DNA of 64,000 nt from Cytophagales bacterium (GTDB taxonomy: Bacteria; Bacteroidota; Bacteroidia; Cytophagales; Cyclobacteriaceae), in the NCBI GenBank assembly GCA_022360015.1, contig JAKSDQ010000180.1, forward strand, positions 62,001-126,000. The letters run 5' to 3'. How positions within the stretch are numbered: position 1 is the stretch's first letter; every line of letters starts with the position of its first letter. The notes under the pieces were generated by a model, which saw only the letters and a list, made by a program, of their open reading frames with translations, did not search any database and was not told the DNA's origin. The position numbers and the translations under genes were made by a program. Positions 53,607-62,755 of the stretch are shown one piece after another.

Positions 53607-54830
53607 ATGTCAGGAAATACCATAGCGGCTGATAAGTCAACGCATCATCAACCTCATGTAGACCGATTTACTTCTCCTGATTTTTACGAAATCGACGATC
53701 TGCTTACCGAAGAACACAAGCTCATCAGAAGCTCAGCGCGTGATTTTGTAAAAAAGGAAATCACCCCTAACATTGAAACCTGGTGTCAAAATGCCCATTT
53801 TCCGGAGGAGATTGTGGGGAAATTCGGGGAAATAGGAGCTTTTGGCCCTACCATACCTCAGGAATACGGAGGTGGGGGGTTGGACTATATCTCATACGGC
53901 CTGATTATGCAGGAAATTGAGCGCGGGGACTCAGGCATGCGGTCAACCGCTTCGGTACAGGGCTCATTGGTGATGTATCCCATATACAAATTTGGCTCGG
54001 AAGAACAGAAACGTAAATACCTGCCAAAACTGGCCTCAGGAGAGTTTTTGGGATGTTTTGGCCTTACTGAACCAGACTATGGGTCCAATCCAGGAGGTAT
54101 GGTTACTAATTTTCGGGATGCTGGCGATCATTTTGTTTTGAATGGCGCTAAAATGTGGATTTCGAACTCGCCAAAAGCCGATATCGCCGTGGTTTGGGCC
54201 AAAAACGAGGCAGGCAGGATACATGGCCTCATACTAGAAAGAGGAATGGAAGGTTTTACCACACCTGAAACACACAACAAATGGTCGTTGCGGGCCAGTT
54301 GCACCGGTGAGTTGGTTTTTGATAATGTAAAAGTCCCCAAAGAAAACCTGTTGCCCGGGAAAAACGGCCTTGGCGCTCCTTTGATGTGCCTCGATTCTGC
54401 CCGTTTTGGTATCGCCTGGGGGGCTACGGGTGCAGCGATGGATTGTTATGATTCGGCGCGCAGGTATGCCATGGAAAGAATTCAATTCGAGAAACCCATC
54501 GCTTCTTTTCAACTGGTGCAGAAAAAGCTGTCAGAAATGCTGACAGAAATCACCAAAGCACAGCTCCTTAACTGGAAACTGGGTAAAATGATGGACGAAG
54601 GAAAGGCAACTACAGCCCAAATATCCTTGGCAAAAAGAAACAACGTGGATATGGCCCTGAAGATCGCCAGAGAGGCCAGACAAATTCATGGTGGCATGGG
54701 TATCACCGGGGAATTCCCTATCATGCGGCACATGATGAACCTGGAATCTGTCATCACTTACGAAGGCACCCACGATATCCATCTGCTGATATTAGGCCAT
54801 GAAATTACCGGCATTCCTGCTTTTTCCTAG
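53607..54830 (+). CDS. gcdH: glutaryl-CoA dehydrogenase-like acyl-CoA dehydrogenase
   Basis: A 407-residue flavoenzyme of the acyl-CoA dehydrogenase family. It has the FAD-contacting GCFGLTEPDYGSNPGGM and KMWISNSPKADIAVVWAK, the central RFGIAWGATGAAMDCYDSAR, and the C-terminal RQIHGGMGITGEFPIMRHMM and SVITYEGTHDIHLLILG, in which E386 is the catalytic base position of glutaryl-CoA dehydrogenase. The enzyme converts glutaryl-CoA to crotonyl-CoA in lysine and tryptophan degradation. It is divergent from tryptophan 2,3-dioxygenase with 215 bases between. Confidence 0.9.
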   Translation: MSGNTIAADKSTHHQPHVDRFTSPDFYEIDDLLTEEHKLIRSSARDFVKKEITPNIETWCQNAHFPEEIVGKFGEIGAFGPTIPQEYGGGGLDYISYGLIMQEIERGDSGMRSTASVQGSLVMYPIYKFGSEEQKRKYLPKLASGEFLGCFGLTEPDYGSNPGGMVTNFRDAGDHFVLNGAKMWISNSPKADIAVVWAKNEAGRIHGLILERGMEGFTTPETHNKWSLRASCTGELVFDNVKVPKENLLPGKNGLGAPLMCLDSARFGIAWGATGAAMDCYDSARRYAMERIQFEKPIASFQLVQKKLSEMLTEITKAQLLNWKLGKMMDEGKATTAQISLAKRNNVDMALKIAREARQIHGGMGITGEFPIMRHMMNLESVITYEGTHDIHLLILGHEITGIPAFS

Positions 54831-54856
54831 CATACAACACTTCCCCACTCATCTCC

Positions 54857-54921
54857 CTCCGTGCCTTTGTGCCTCCGTGGTAAGACAATGGTTAACCACA
54901 AAGGCACGAAGAGGCACGGAG
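54857..54921. repeat. imperfect inverted repeat of GGCACnnAG type
   Basis: The left arm carries CTCCGTGCCTTTGTGCC and CCGTGGTAA (54857-54883); the right arm carries TTAACCACAAAGGCACGAAG and GGCACGGAG (54892-54921). The arms are near complements and each contains two GGCAC-type words. Sequences of this style recur between genes in several bacterial phyla, so this is probably a dispersed repeat that also serves the convergent gene ends. Confidence 0.8.
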
Positions 54922-54932
54922 TATGGAGGGTT

Positions 54933-56015
54933 TTAGTTTCTCGCTTCTTTGACGGAAGCTTTGATGGTAAGCATCGCCACAGATTTTCTGGGATCGTTGG
55001 AATAGATTGTGATGGTTTTATGTTGCGTTCCCCTTCTCCCGGCAGAATCAAAAGTCACATCCAAACGGGTAGAATCGCCCGGATGAATATCGTACTTTTC
55101 CGGCTTTGAAACCGTACACTGGCAATTACCAACGACCTTCCTGATATTCAGCACATCCCCGCCATTGTTGAAAATGGTGAAACTGGTACGCACAATGTCC
55201 CCCGAAGTAATCTCACCAAAGTCATACACATTTTCGTCAATTAAAATGTGAGGTGCTTTTTTGTAAGCTTCATTGGTCATGGGTGGGAAAAACTCCTCTA
55301 CCGTAGCCATAATATTTAATCTTTTATCCGGCATGCCGGCATCATCGGTGGCAAGCACCAGGTGATCGATGCGGTAACCCAGATCAGCTTTTACAGTAGG
55401 ATCAAAGGTAACCGTCAACGTGCCCTTTTGCCGGGGCCCCAGGGTTTTTGGTTCGACAACCACATTGATGTGTGCGGGCGTTATGCTGTTTTCTTTAAAG
55501 TTAATGGGCTGTGCTCCGTCATTGTAAAGTGTAAATATTTTTGTCACCGGCTCTGTATGGGTAATCTTGCCAAAATTCAGCGTCCGGTACTTCAAACGAA
55601 GATTTCCCATTAAGGCCGGATAATCATCAGCAGGCGTTTTGGGCTTGGGAGTAACATTTCCCTCAATAGACAGAATCGTAGCACCTAAATTGGTATTGAC
55701 GGTCAATGATTTCTTAAACGGTCCCGGCCTGGGGTTATAGCGGACTTGTACAAATCCTTTTTTCCCGGGCAAAACTGCCTCTTTGGACCATCCTGGTGTC
55801 GTACATCCACAGGAAGCCTTCACCCCTCTGATCAAAATTGTATCATTACTTGTGTTGGTAAATTGAAATTCATGCGTTACAGGGCCATCTTCTTCCTTGA
55901 TATTACCAAACTTGTAATTGCTTTGGTCGAATTTCATAGGGGGTTGCTGGCCATTGACATGAAAAAAAAGCCCTATAGCCGCCAACCAGATTATACCTTG
56001 CTTTACACGTGTCAT
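54933..56015 (-). CDS. DUF1573 domain protein
   Basis: A 360-residue exported protein (signal MTRVKQGIIWLAAIGLFFHV). It contains two DUF1573/ASPM-like immunoglobulin units, FNFGNIKEED-type at about 33-120 (THEFQFTNTSNDTILIRGVK, ASCGCTTPGWSKEAVLPGKK) and at about 265-355 (YDFGEITSGDIVRTSFTIFN, VVGNCQCTVSKPEKYDIHPG), each with the C-x-C motif, and another beta domain between. Such proteins are common in Bacteroidota and probably structural in the periplasm. Terminates into the GGCAC-type inverted repeat. Confidence 0.92.
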   Translation of the reverse strand: MTRVKQGIIWLAAIGLFFHVNGQQPPMKFDQSNYKFGNIKEEDGPVTHEFQFTNTSNDTILIRGVKASCGCTTPGWSKEAVLPGKKGFVQVRYNPRPGPFKKSLTVNTNLGATILSIEGNVTPKPKTPADDYPALMGNLRLKYRTLNFGKITHTEPVTKIFTLYNDGAQPINFKENSITPAHINVVVEPKTLGPRQKGTLTVTFDPTVKADLGYRIDHLVLATDDAGMPDKRLNIMATVEEFFPPMTNEAYKKAPHILIDENVYDFGEITSGDIVRTSFTIFNNGGDVLNIRKVVGNCQCTVSKPEKYDIHPGDSTRLDVTFDSAGRRGTQHKTITIYSNDPRKSVAMLTIKASVKEARN

Positions 56016-56172
56016 CTCTTAAAAAAAATTATACTTGGTACACATCATTTCCTTTACCAAAAATAGGTAATAAATTTCCACCATCGATCTGAATTGACCA
56101 CTAATTACAACAAAACCTTACGTGAATTATTTTTTGGCGATAATCCACCTTTTATCCCGTCACCAACGCTGC

Positions 56173-57102
56173 CTATTCCAAACCCAGCGCATCGCGATAA
56201 GTTTCATGTTCAGGTTTGTTTTTGGCCCAGTAATCCAACAGCATGGATTCGTTTTTAACAGCCTTGGTGGTCAGCAATTTACCACCCGCACCCCGGTAAG
56301 AATCTTCCCAGCCGGTGATCCTGTAGGGAAAGGCTGATTCAAAATATATTTTAATCGTTCTCTCAGGATTTTTATAGGCAACAGTATACTCCATGACGCC
56401 TTCACCACCGAATTCAGCATTTTTATTGTTATTCAAACCAGCTACTGCACGAGTGTTTTGCAACTGATGGTGTGTTAGTCTTGAAGCAAATGAACCTGGA
56501 ATGATGTTGATCTGCCCAACAGGTAATTTGTCGGGGTTTAGCCGGATGATATTCCATAATTCATCCTCTAAAACTGATAATTTAAGGCTTTGCTGTTGAT
56601 CGCCTTCAGATTCAAAGTAGGAGTATCCGCTCAATTTATAGTCATTTTTCATTTTATTCAACTGCAGATAAGTATGTCCGCACCATTCTTGTGATGAGGT
56701 GGTGAGTTTTACTGAACGGGGGTTGTTATCCGTATCCACGGGGGTAAAGCAGGAAAACATCATGGAATAGGGATAAATGCCGGTCGTAAAATTCTTGGTA
56801 AAATTAAGTTTCATTACCTTAACTGCGTCATCTGCATTTTCATAGGGATCGTCCAGTTTTACCTGCTTTTCCCTTGAAAAATCTTCCGTAACAAAAATTA
56901 ATACCGCGCTTCCATCGTGCAAATCACCGTATCTGGATTGTGTAAGATGGTAACTGGTCAACTCGGCTTTGCCAGCATACCAGTAATCATTAAATTCCCG
57001 GGAGTGAGGGTTTTCGGTACCAGCATCCGGCTGTGCCTTTCCATTGCAGGCCGCCAAAACGATAACCGGTAACATCAGCAAGTAATTTTTCAAAGGTCTC
57101 AT
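56173..57102 (-). CDS. hypothetical lipoprotein
   Basis: A 309-residue lipoprotein from ATG 57102 (MRPLKNYLLMLPVIVLAAC); the frame extends upstream without adding a better signal. The mature protein begins with a conserved-looking FNDYWYAGKAELTSYHLTQ, then RYGDLHDGSAVLIFVTEDFS, MMFSCFTPVD and SSQEWCGHTYLQLNK. Homologous Bacteroidota proteins carry misleading names in databases; I see no catalytic motif. It is divergent from ddl. Confidence 0.8.
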   Translation of the reverse strand: MRPLKNYLLMLPVIVLAACNGKAQPDAGTENPHSREFNDYWYAGKAELTSYHLTQSRYGDLHDGSAVLIFVTEDFSREKQVKLDDPYENADDAVKVMKLNFTKNFTTGIYPYSMMFSCFTPVDTDNNPRSVKLTTSSQEWCGHTYLQLNKMKNDYKLSGYSYFESEGDQQQSLKLSVLEDELWNIIRLNPDKLPVGQINIIPGSFASRLTHHQLQNTRAVAGLNNNKNAEFGGEGVMEYTVAYKNPERTIKIYFESAFPYRITGWEDSYRGAGGKLLTTKAVKNESMLLDYWAKNKPEHETYRDALGLE

Positions 57103-57238
57103 TAATTCAGTGGTGTTAATGTACAAAAACGTACTGGATTTAAGATTGTTTAACAATTTCCGGTATAAGATTATATACGCACTTACGTTTATTCTAAAAT
57201 TTATCACTTTTTCCGAATCTATGTTACAATATCAGCAG

Positions 57239-57268
57239 TTTGCTCAAAGCGATATTTGATTATATTTG
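57239..57268 (+). promoter_or_regulatory. promoter of the ddl operon
   Basis: TTTG (57239-57242), 18 bases, then TATATTTG (57261-57268): both elements of the Bacteroidota housekeeping promoter at near-standard spacing, 49 bases before the chosen ddl start. Confidence 0.75.
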
Positions 57269-57316
57269 CATGACACATTATACTATATCCGAACAAAATT
57301 CTTAAAGAAAAAATTT

Positions 57317-58405
57317 ATGCCTGGAAAAATAAACGTAGGAATTTTATTTGGGGGTAAATCCGTTGAACACGAAATTTCTGTCAGATCAGCAACCAATGTC
57401 GCTGCTAACATCGATAAGGCAAAATACAACGTTGAATTAGTTGGCATTGACAAAAAGGGTGGGTGGTATCATTGTGCGTCAGTAAATCAAGAAATTACCA
57501 AGGGAGACCCGGTTTCTTTGAGGTTATCTTCCAAAGGACATTTTTTCTACAACCTTTCCAGAGATGAGGAAATTTTGCTGGATGTGATATTTCCTGTACT
57601 GCACGGCACCGATGGCGAGGACGGTAGTATTCAAGGGATGTTGACAACATCTGGTATTCCTTGTGTGGGCTCTGGCGTTCAGGGCTCTGCCAATTCAATG
57701 GACAAATACATTTCAAAGCGACTTCTCAAGGAAGCCGGGGTACCTGTCAGTAAGTTTTTGTATGCCAATTTCAGGCAACGGGATAGCCTGAACTTTCAGG
57801 ACATTGCCACCGCTGTGGGTGTGCCCTTTATTATTAAACCTGCCTGCTTGGGTTCGTCAGTGGGCGTCAGCAAGATCAGCAACGAAAGCGAATTCACAAA
57901 GGCCGTCCAAAACACCTTTACTTATGACAACGAGGTGATATTTGAGGAGTTTATTGAAGGAAGAGAGCTGGAATGCGGTATTATCGGGAATAGCCAGCCC
58001 ATTGCTACCAATCCCGGTGAAGTAGTGGTAAGCGGTGATTATGCGTTTTACACCTATGAAGCCAAATATCTCGATCCTAACGCCGCACAAATCATTATTC
58101 CGGCAAAGGTACCGGACCAAATAAAGAACAGCATAAAATACTGGTCTGTAGCCGCTTATCAGGCATTAAATTGCGCAGATTATGCGCGGGTGGATTTATT
58201 TTTAAAAGCCGATGGTACCATTTTAATTAATGAAATAAATACTATTCCGGGATTCACGGATTCCAGCATGTTTCCTATGCTTTGGAATGACGCCGGCATT
58301 TCTTATACTGCATTGATTACCAAGCTAATAGAGATGTCTTTGGCCAGGACCAAGGAAAAACAAAGGCTGGAAACCAACTTTGCCGCCCGGGAGTATCAAA
58401 GTTGA
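57317..58405 (+). CDS. ddl: D-alanine--D-alanine ligase
   Basis: A 362-residue ATP-grasp ligase from ATG 57317 (MPGKINVGILFGGKSVEHEI); an ATG at 57266 is in frame but falls inside the promoter. It makes the D-Ala-D-Ala dipeptide for peptidoglycan. Motifs: FGGKSVEHEISVRSA near the start, FPVLHGTDGEDGSIQGM, VPFIIKPACLGSSVGVSKI (ATP-binding), FEEFIEGRELECGI, and RVDLFLKADGTILINEINTI PGFTDSSM with the metal-binding E and N. First gene of an operon with the PASTA protein, which overlaps it by four bases. Confidence 0.97.
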   Translation: MPGKINVGILFGGKSVEHEISVRSATNVAANIDKAKYNVELVGIDKKGGWYHCASVNQEITKGDPVSLRLSSKGHFFYNLSRDEEILLDVIFPVLHGTDGEDGSIQGMLTTSGIPCVGSGVQGSANSMDKYISKRLLKEAGVPVSKFLYANFRQRDSLNFQDIATAVGVPFIIKPACLGSSVGVSKISNESEFTKAVQNTFTYDNEVIFEEFIEGRELECGIIGNSQPIATNPGEVVVSGDYAFYTYEAKYLDPNAAQIIIPAKVPDQIKNSIKYWSVAAYQALNCADYARVDLFLKADGTILINEINTIPGFTDSSMFPMLWNDAGISYTALITKLIEMSLARTKEKQRLETNFAAREYQS

Positions 58406-59241
58406 ATAAAATACGATTTATTTATAAGGCAATCAGAGTTATGATATTTAAACCCAATTCCATAAAAGACGTTCTTGGACATGTTGGCATCATGGTAGCT
58501 ATTAGTATCGGATTGATATTACTCTTTTTTTACTGGTACTTACCAAAAGCTACCAACCATGATGAAACCATTACGGTACCTGACCTGGAGGGACGTCACA
58601 TTGAAGAAATTGCCGATTATTTATCGGCAAGAGAATTAACCTATGAGGTTTCGACAGATTCCGGCTACTCAGTGGATCACCGGCCTCTGACGGTGCTAAA
58701 GCAATACCCAAACCCTCAAACACTGGTAAAGGAAAAAAGAAAGATATACCTTACCCTGAATGCCCGGAATCCACCAAAAGTTAAAATGCCCAAACTGACT
58801 GACCTTTCTGTGAAAATCGCCCGGATCAAACTGCAGTCATTGGGACTCAAGGTGGGAGCTATTAAATATGAACCTGATATGGCTTTCAACGCGGTGCTGA
58901 GGCAGGAATTTGAAGGGAAGGAGATTTCTGAGGGAACCAGTATTTTCAAAGGATCGAAAATTGATCTTGTGGTAGGTGATGGTTATGGGAAAAGGGATTT
59001 TCCGGTTCCTGACCTATTGGGCATGCAACTGGAAGAAGCAGAGTTTGTGCTGGCAGGAGTTGGATTAAAAACAGGATCGATACTGGAAGCCAGGGAAATT
59101 GAAAATGATACGCTACCGGCCGGTACCATTATCAGGCAAACCCCTGAAAAAGGAGAAAAAATAAGGATTGGGGAAGTGGTGGACATATGGGTGAAAGAAT
59201 ACGAAAAATACCTGGACAAAAAGGAAGAAAACGAGTCCTGA
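58402..59241 (+). CDS. PASTA domain membrane protein
   Basis: A 279-residue single-pass membrane protein. One transmembrane helix at about 27-47 (HVGIMVAISIGLILLFFYWY) is followed by three PASTA domains (about 55-115, 120-195 and 197-270), each with the P-D/K-L-x4-I/A-x-L pattern (TVPDLEGRHIEEIADYL, KMPKLTDLSVKIARIKL, PVPDLLGMQLEEAEFVL). PASTA domains bind peptidoglycan fragments, matching its place after ddl. The start is TTG at 58402, overlapping the ddl stop, or ATG at 58441. It lacks the kinase or transpeptidase part seen in other PASTA proteins. Confidence 0.93.
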   Translation: MNKIRFIYKAIRVMIFKPNSIKDVLGHVGIMVAISIGLILLFFYWYLPKATNHDETITVPDLEGRHIEEIADYLSARELTYEVSTDSGYSVDHRPLTVLKQYPNPQTLVKEKRKIYLTLNARNPPKVKMPKLTDLSVKIARIKLQSLGLKVGAIKYEPDMAFNAVLRQEFEGKEISEGTSIFKGSKIDLVVGDGYGKRDFPVPDLLGMQLEEAEFVLAGVGLKTGSILEAREIENDTLPAGTIIRQTPEKGEKIRIGEVVDIWVKEYEKYLDKKEENES

Positions 59242-59257
59242 GACGTTATTAAGTTAA

Positions 59258-61168
59258 ATGCCACTTATGGGTCACCGTGCTGTTCGAAAACATTTTCTTT
59301 TTTTAGGATTGCTTTTTCTCATAAACCAAGGGCTTTTTGCCCAGCTTGAGATAGTACCCATTCGCAAAAATACAAATAATAAAAACCAGCCATGGCAAAA
59401 ACAGGCAAGAACGGCAGAGGTCGAACCATTGACACTTCCTTTTTGGGATGATTTTTCTACTTCGACTGAATTTCCGGATACCGCTTTATGGTTGGGCAGC
59501 CAGAATGTACATATTTCCCAAGGCGCGGGAATAGAGCCACCCACCTTTAACGTGGCCACCTTTGACGGGATAGATGCCAATGGAGATGTATATTCCAACA
59601 TTGAAACGGCAACAGGACTGGCAGATTCTTTGTTATCCAAGCCCATTAACCTGAGTGGCATTAACGTGAACCTCCAAAATACGGTGTATCTAAGCTTTTT
59701 TTGGCAGTTGGAAGGGTTTGGGGAAATCCCTGACCCTGAAGACTCACTGAGACTTCAGTTTAAAGATATCAATGACAATTGGATAACCGTATGGAGCATG
59801 ACCGGTGGAAACACTGATATAACCGATCAATTTTCACAGGAAATTTTGCTCTTGGACCCGGTTCGGTTTTTACACGATAATTTTCAATTCAAATTCGAAT
59901 CTTTCAGCCGTTTGATCGGTGTATTTGACACCTGGCAATTGGACTACATACTATTAAACAAAGGCAGGGACGGCACCGACCCCTCTCATTTAGATCATGC
60001 CATTACCTCCTACCCCACCAGCTTATTCGGACGTTACACGGCAGTGCCGTCCACCCAGTTTTTTTCAGACAACTTCAACGTCCGGGATGAGTTAACCGGT
60101 GCCTCGGTCGGGTACTTTAACCTCGATAAATTTTTGCAACCGATCGAATACACCGCCATTGTCACCGATACCATCCGGGGGGAAGTGCTGGACACCCTTA
60201 ATTTTAACGAACCCGACCCTACCATCCCCGGACCATTTGAAAGAGACATTTATACCACCAACTTATTGAATATCAATAATATATCAGAAGTCGATACGGC
60301 TGTATTAAAGTTAGAATTTTACATTGATACAGGGGATACTTTGCTCATAGACGAGGTGATTGGCACCGACACGACCTTTAGCGAACGGTTTGATCTTAGG
60401 AGTAATGATACGATCACCACTTTTTTTACCATAAATGATTATTTCAGCTACGATGACGGGAGCGCTGAATTTGGTTTAGGAATCAATCAGACCAGTGGCA
60501 GGATGGCTTATCAGTATGAACTCTTTACCACTGATACCCTAACGGCCATCGACATTTATTTTCCTAATATTGGAGCTACCTTTGACAATACACCTATAGA
60601 GCTGTTTGTATTGCGGGATCTGGAAGATAACGATAATTCTGTCCTGGCGCAATTCTCTACCTCGATAAAAAATACCATAGGCATCAACAAATTACAATCT
60701 TATGAACTCAATCCTCCTATCGTGGTTAATGGCAAAATATATATTGGTTTCAGGCAAAGTACGGACCGGCGAATTCCGGTTGGGCTCGACCATAACACGG
60801 ATACTGGCGATAAAATATTTTTTAATGTTTTAGGGAACTGGGAACAATCCAGTGAGATTGCCGGCAGCCTTTTAATGCGCCCGCGTTTTGGAAGAGGGGC
60901 CATCGTGACGGGCATTCAAAAGCCCGAACCTATCGCCAATGCGTTGACCGTATATCCCAATCCATCTTCGGGCGTTTTTCAGATTGAAGGGGCATTTGAC
61001 AAAGTCGTATTATACAACATCAACGGACGCCTGATACCCATTAAGCTTTCCAAAAAAGCCCCAAACCTGGCCACGCTTGATATCACCGGCCAGGCCCCCG
61101 GCATTTATCAGCTCCGCTTTGTCAAAAACGGCAAAACCTTCGGCAAAAGAATCATCCTGAATCATTAG
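59258..61168 (+). CDS. secreted protein with T9SS C-terminal sorting domain
   Basis: A 636-residue protein with a Sec signal (FLFLGLLFLINQGLFAQ) and a C-terminal type IX secretion domain of about 75 residues (ANALTVYPNPSSGVFQI, VVLYNINGRL, ATLDITGQAPGIYQLRF, GKRIILNH). The body is beta-rich with acidic segments (WDDFSTSTEFPDTALW, VYLSFFWQLEGFGEIPD), probably a cell-surface or secreted protein of unknown function. It follows the PASTA gene by 16 bases and may be cotranscribed. Confidence 0.93.
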   Translation: MPLMGHRAVRKHFLFLGLLFLINQGLFAQLEIVPIRKNTNNKNQPWQKQARTAEVEPLTLPFWDDFSTSTEFPDTALWLGSQNVHISQGAGIEPPTFNVATFDGIDANGDVYSNIETATGLADSLLSKPINLSGINVNLQNTVYLSFFWQLEGFGEIPDPEDSLRLQFKDINDNWITVWSMTGGNTDITDQFSQEILLLDPVRFLHDNFQFKFESFSRLIGVFDTWQLDYILLNKGRDGTDPSHLDHAITSYPTSLFGRYTAVPSTQFFSDNFNVRDELTGASVGYFNLDKFLQPIEYTAIVTDTIRGEVLDTLNFNEPDPTIPGPFERDIYTTNLLNINNISEVDTAVLKLEFYIDTGDTLLIDEVIGTDTTFSERFDLRSNDTITTFFTINDYFSYDDGSAEFGLGINQTSGRMAYQYELFTTDTLTAIDIYFPNIGATFDNTPIELFVLRDLEDNDNSVLAQFSTSIKNTIGINKLQSYELNPPIVVNGKIYIGFRQSTDRRIPVGLDHNTDTGDKIFFNVLGNWEQSSEIAGSLLMRPRFGRGAIVTGIQKPEPIANALTVYPNPSSGVFQIEGAFDKVVLYNINGRLIPIKLSKKAPNLATLDITGQAPGIYQLRFVKNGKTFGKRIILNH

Positions 61169-61250
61169 CATATATTCTGCCCTTTCCATTCAAAGCCACA
61201 TAAGCTAAACGACACAGCTCCCCTATTTAACCACAAACCACGATCCTCCA

Positions 61251-61313
61251 TGTCCCATAGGGACAAAATATTGGTAGCAAAACGTTCTGTTTCCCATCAA
61301 TGACATTCATTGA
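61251..61313. repeat. two short hairpins in the convergent gap
   Basis: TGTCCC/GGGACA around ATA (61251-61265) is followed by AAAATATTGGTAGCAAAACG, and 30 bases later by TCAATGA/TCATTGA (61297-61313). The first part resembles an intergenic motif I associate with Bacteroidota genomes. Both lie between convergent genes where a terminator is expected. Confidence 0.5.
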
Positions 61314-61441
61314 GGAAAAACATCGATACCAAAACACAAACCAAAAACAATATATTCCAACAAGAATAACAGTTTATCCAACGATGCGATATGTCATCCC
61401 TATTCCAAACCAACGTTCGGTAAAAAGGTAATGCCCTACGA

Positions 61442-62755
61442 TTACATGGGTTCCCGGCTTGTATTTTTTAGCTCCGGGCAAGGTAAAGCTAAAGCCTTTA
61501 ATTCGGATTGACGATTACAGGCAACAGAGGCCTGCGCAGATTCGGATTCCTTTTTTTCATTCATTTTCACATTGAAAGGTGTCGGGCTAAATGAAACAAC
61601 AAAGACAATCAGGCTGATCCAGCCCAGAATTTTTCTTTGCAAGGACAAAGGTTTGTCATAATAGGCAGGGGGATGGTAAACACCAATCACACGGCCGATG
61701 ATAAAGGCAAAAACCAGCCAGCCCAGATAGCCTTTAATCGTAGGGTCATAAAAGCTGATTAAAAACTGGCCCGTCAATATGAATACCGCTATGAGCAATT
61801 TGTCTATTGGGCTCCTGTCCAGTCTGCCAAAAAGAAAATATAAAGCTGCCAGATAGAGTGGTACATGCCATAAGATTTCAGTAAACTCCGAGGTAGGGCT
61901 TATTAAACCAATGCCAGCATAAAAAATCAGTGCATAATACAAAAACTCCGAGATCTTCTTGTGTTTTTCAAACCCAAACAACCCATACAACACATGGCCA
62001 CCATCCAGTTGGCCAATTGGTAATAAGTTTAAAGCTGTGAAGAACAAGGCAAGATAACCGGCAAATAACCAGGGATAATGCATCATCTCATAGACGTTAG
62101 GTATTTTCGATGGGTCGGTGACCACATATTTTTCAAAGAACTGAAAAGTCAGATTAGAACCAAGGGCAATGACAGGATATGAGCTTAGCGCTTCAAATTT
62201 GCCATCGGGATAGGCTTTTTTAAAATTGATAGAGTCATATTGCCGCTGATATTCGTAAGAGTAAACCTTGTCCTTGTAATCCAGCCCAAATTCCTGGTAT
62301 TCAGGGTGTATAGTATAAATATGTTCAGGTTCAGGTAGGTGGGTAAACCCGTAATACAAAACGCCCAATGCCACCACAAAGCCCGCCAGCGGCCCCGAAA
62401 TACCTACATCAAAGAATTCCTTTCTGGATTTGATACCCTCTTTTATACGAATTACGGCTCCCATAGTCCCGATTAGAGGTACCTGAAACCAAAAAGGGAT
62501 GTAATAAGGCAAGGTGACATTGATCTTGTACCACCGGGCAGTGAAATAATGTCCAAATTCATGAACAGTTAAAATGCCCAAAAAAGGTATGGAAAAATAA
62601 AATCCACTGAGAAAATCGTCAAAACTGTAATCCTCGGAATAGAAAATGGATCCACTACCGATCCATTCAGCCCCAGAAAGTGTAGTCGTGATAACTGTGG
62701 TAATAAATAACAAACCCTGCAGCATGGGCGTACCATACTTCTTATAAAAACTCAT
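61442..62755 (-). CDS. site-2 protease family (M50) membrane metalloprotease
   Basis: A 437-residue multi-pass membrane protein. The zinc site HEFGH is at 65-69 in TVHEFGHYFTARWY and the second site is LLPIGQLDGGHVLYGLFGFE near 240-258, in which the aspartate completes the ligands. About eight hydrophobic segments are visible, with an extra soluble loop between the two motifs (about 135-215). Members cut transmembrane substrates such as anti-sigma factors. The start overlaps the end of the HAD gene by 14 bases, so the two are translationally coupled. Confidence 0.93.
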   Translation of the reverse strand: MSFYKKYGTPMLQGLLFITTVITTTLSGAEWIGSGSIFYSEDYSFDDFLSGFYFSIPFLGILTVHEFGHYFTARWYKINVTLPYYIPFWFQVPLIGTMGAVIRIKEGIKSRKEFFDVGISGPLAGFVVALGVLYYGFTHLPEPEHIYTIHPEYQEFGLDYKDKVYSYEYQRQYDSINFKKAYPDGKFEALSSYPVIALGSNLTFQFFEKYVVTDPSKIPNVYEMMHYPWLFAGYLALFFTALNLLPIGQLDGGHVLYGLFGFEKHKKISEFLYYALIFYAGIGLISPTSEFTEILWHVPLYLAALYFLFGRLDRSPIDKLLIAVFILTGQFLISFYDPTIKGYLGWLVFAFIIGRVIGVYHPPAYYDKPLSLQRKILGWISLIVFVVSFSPTPFNVKMNEKKESESAQASVACNRQSELKALALPCPELKNTSREPM

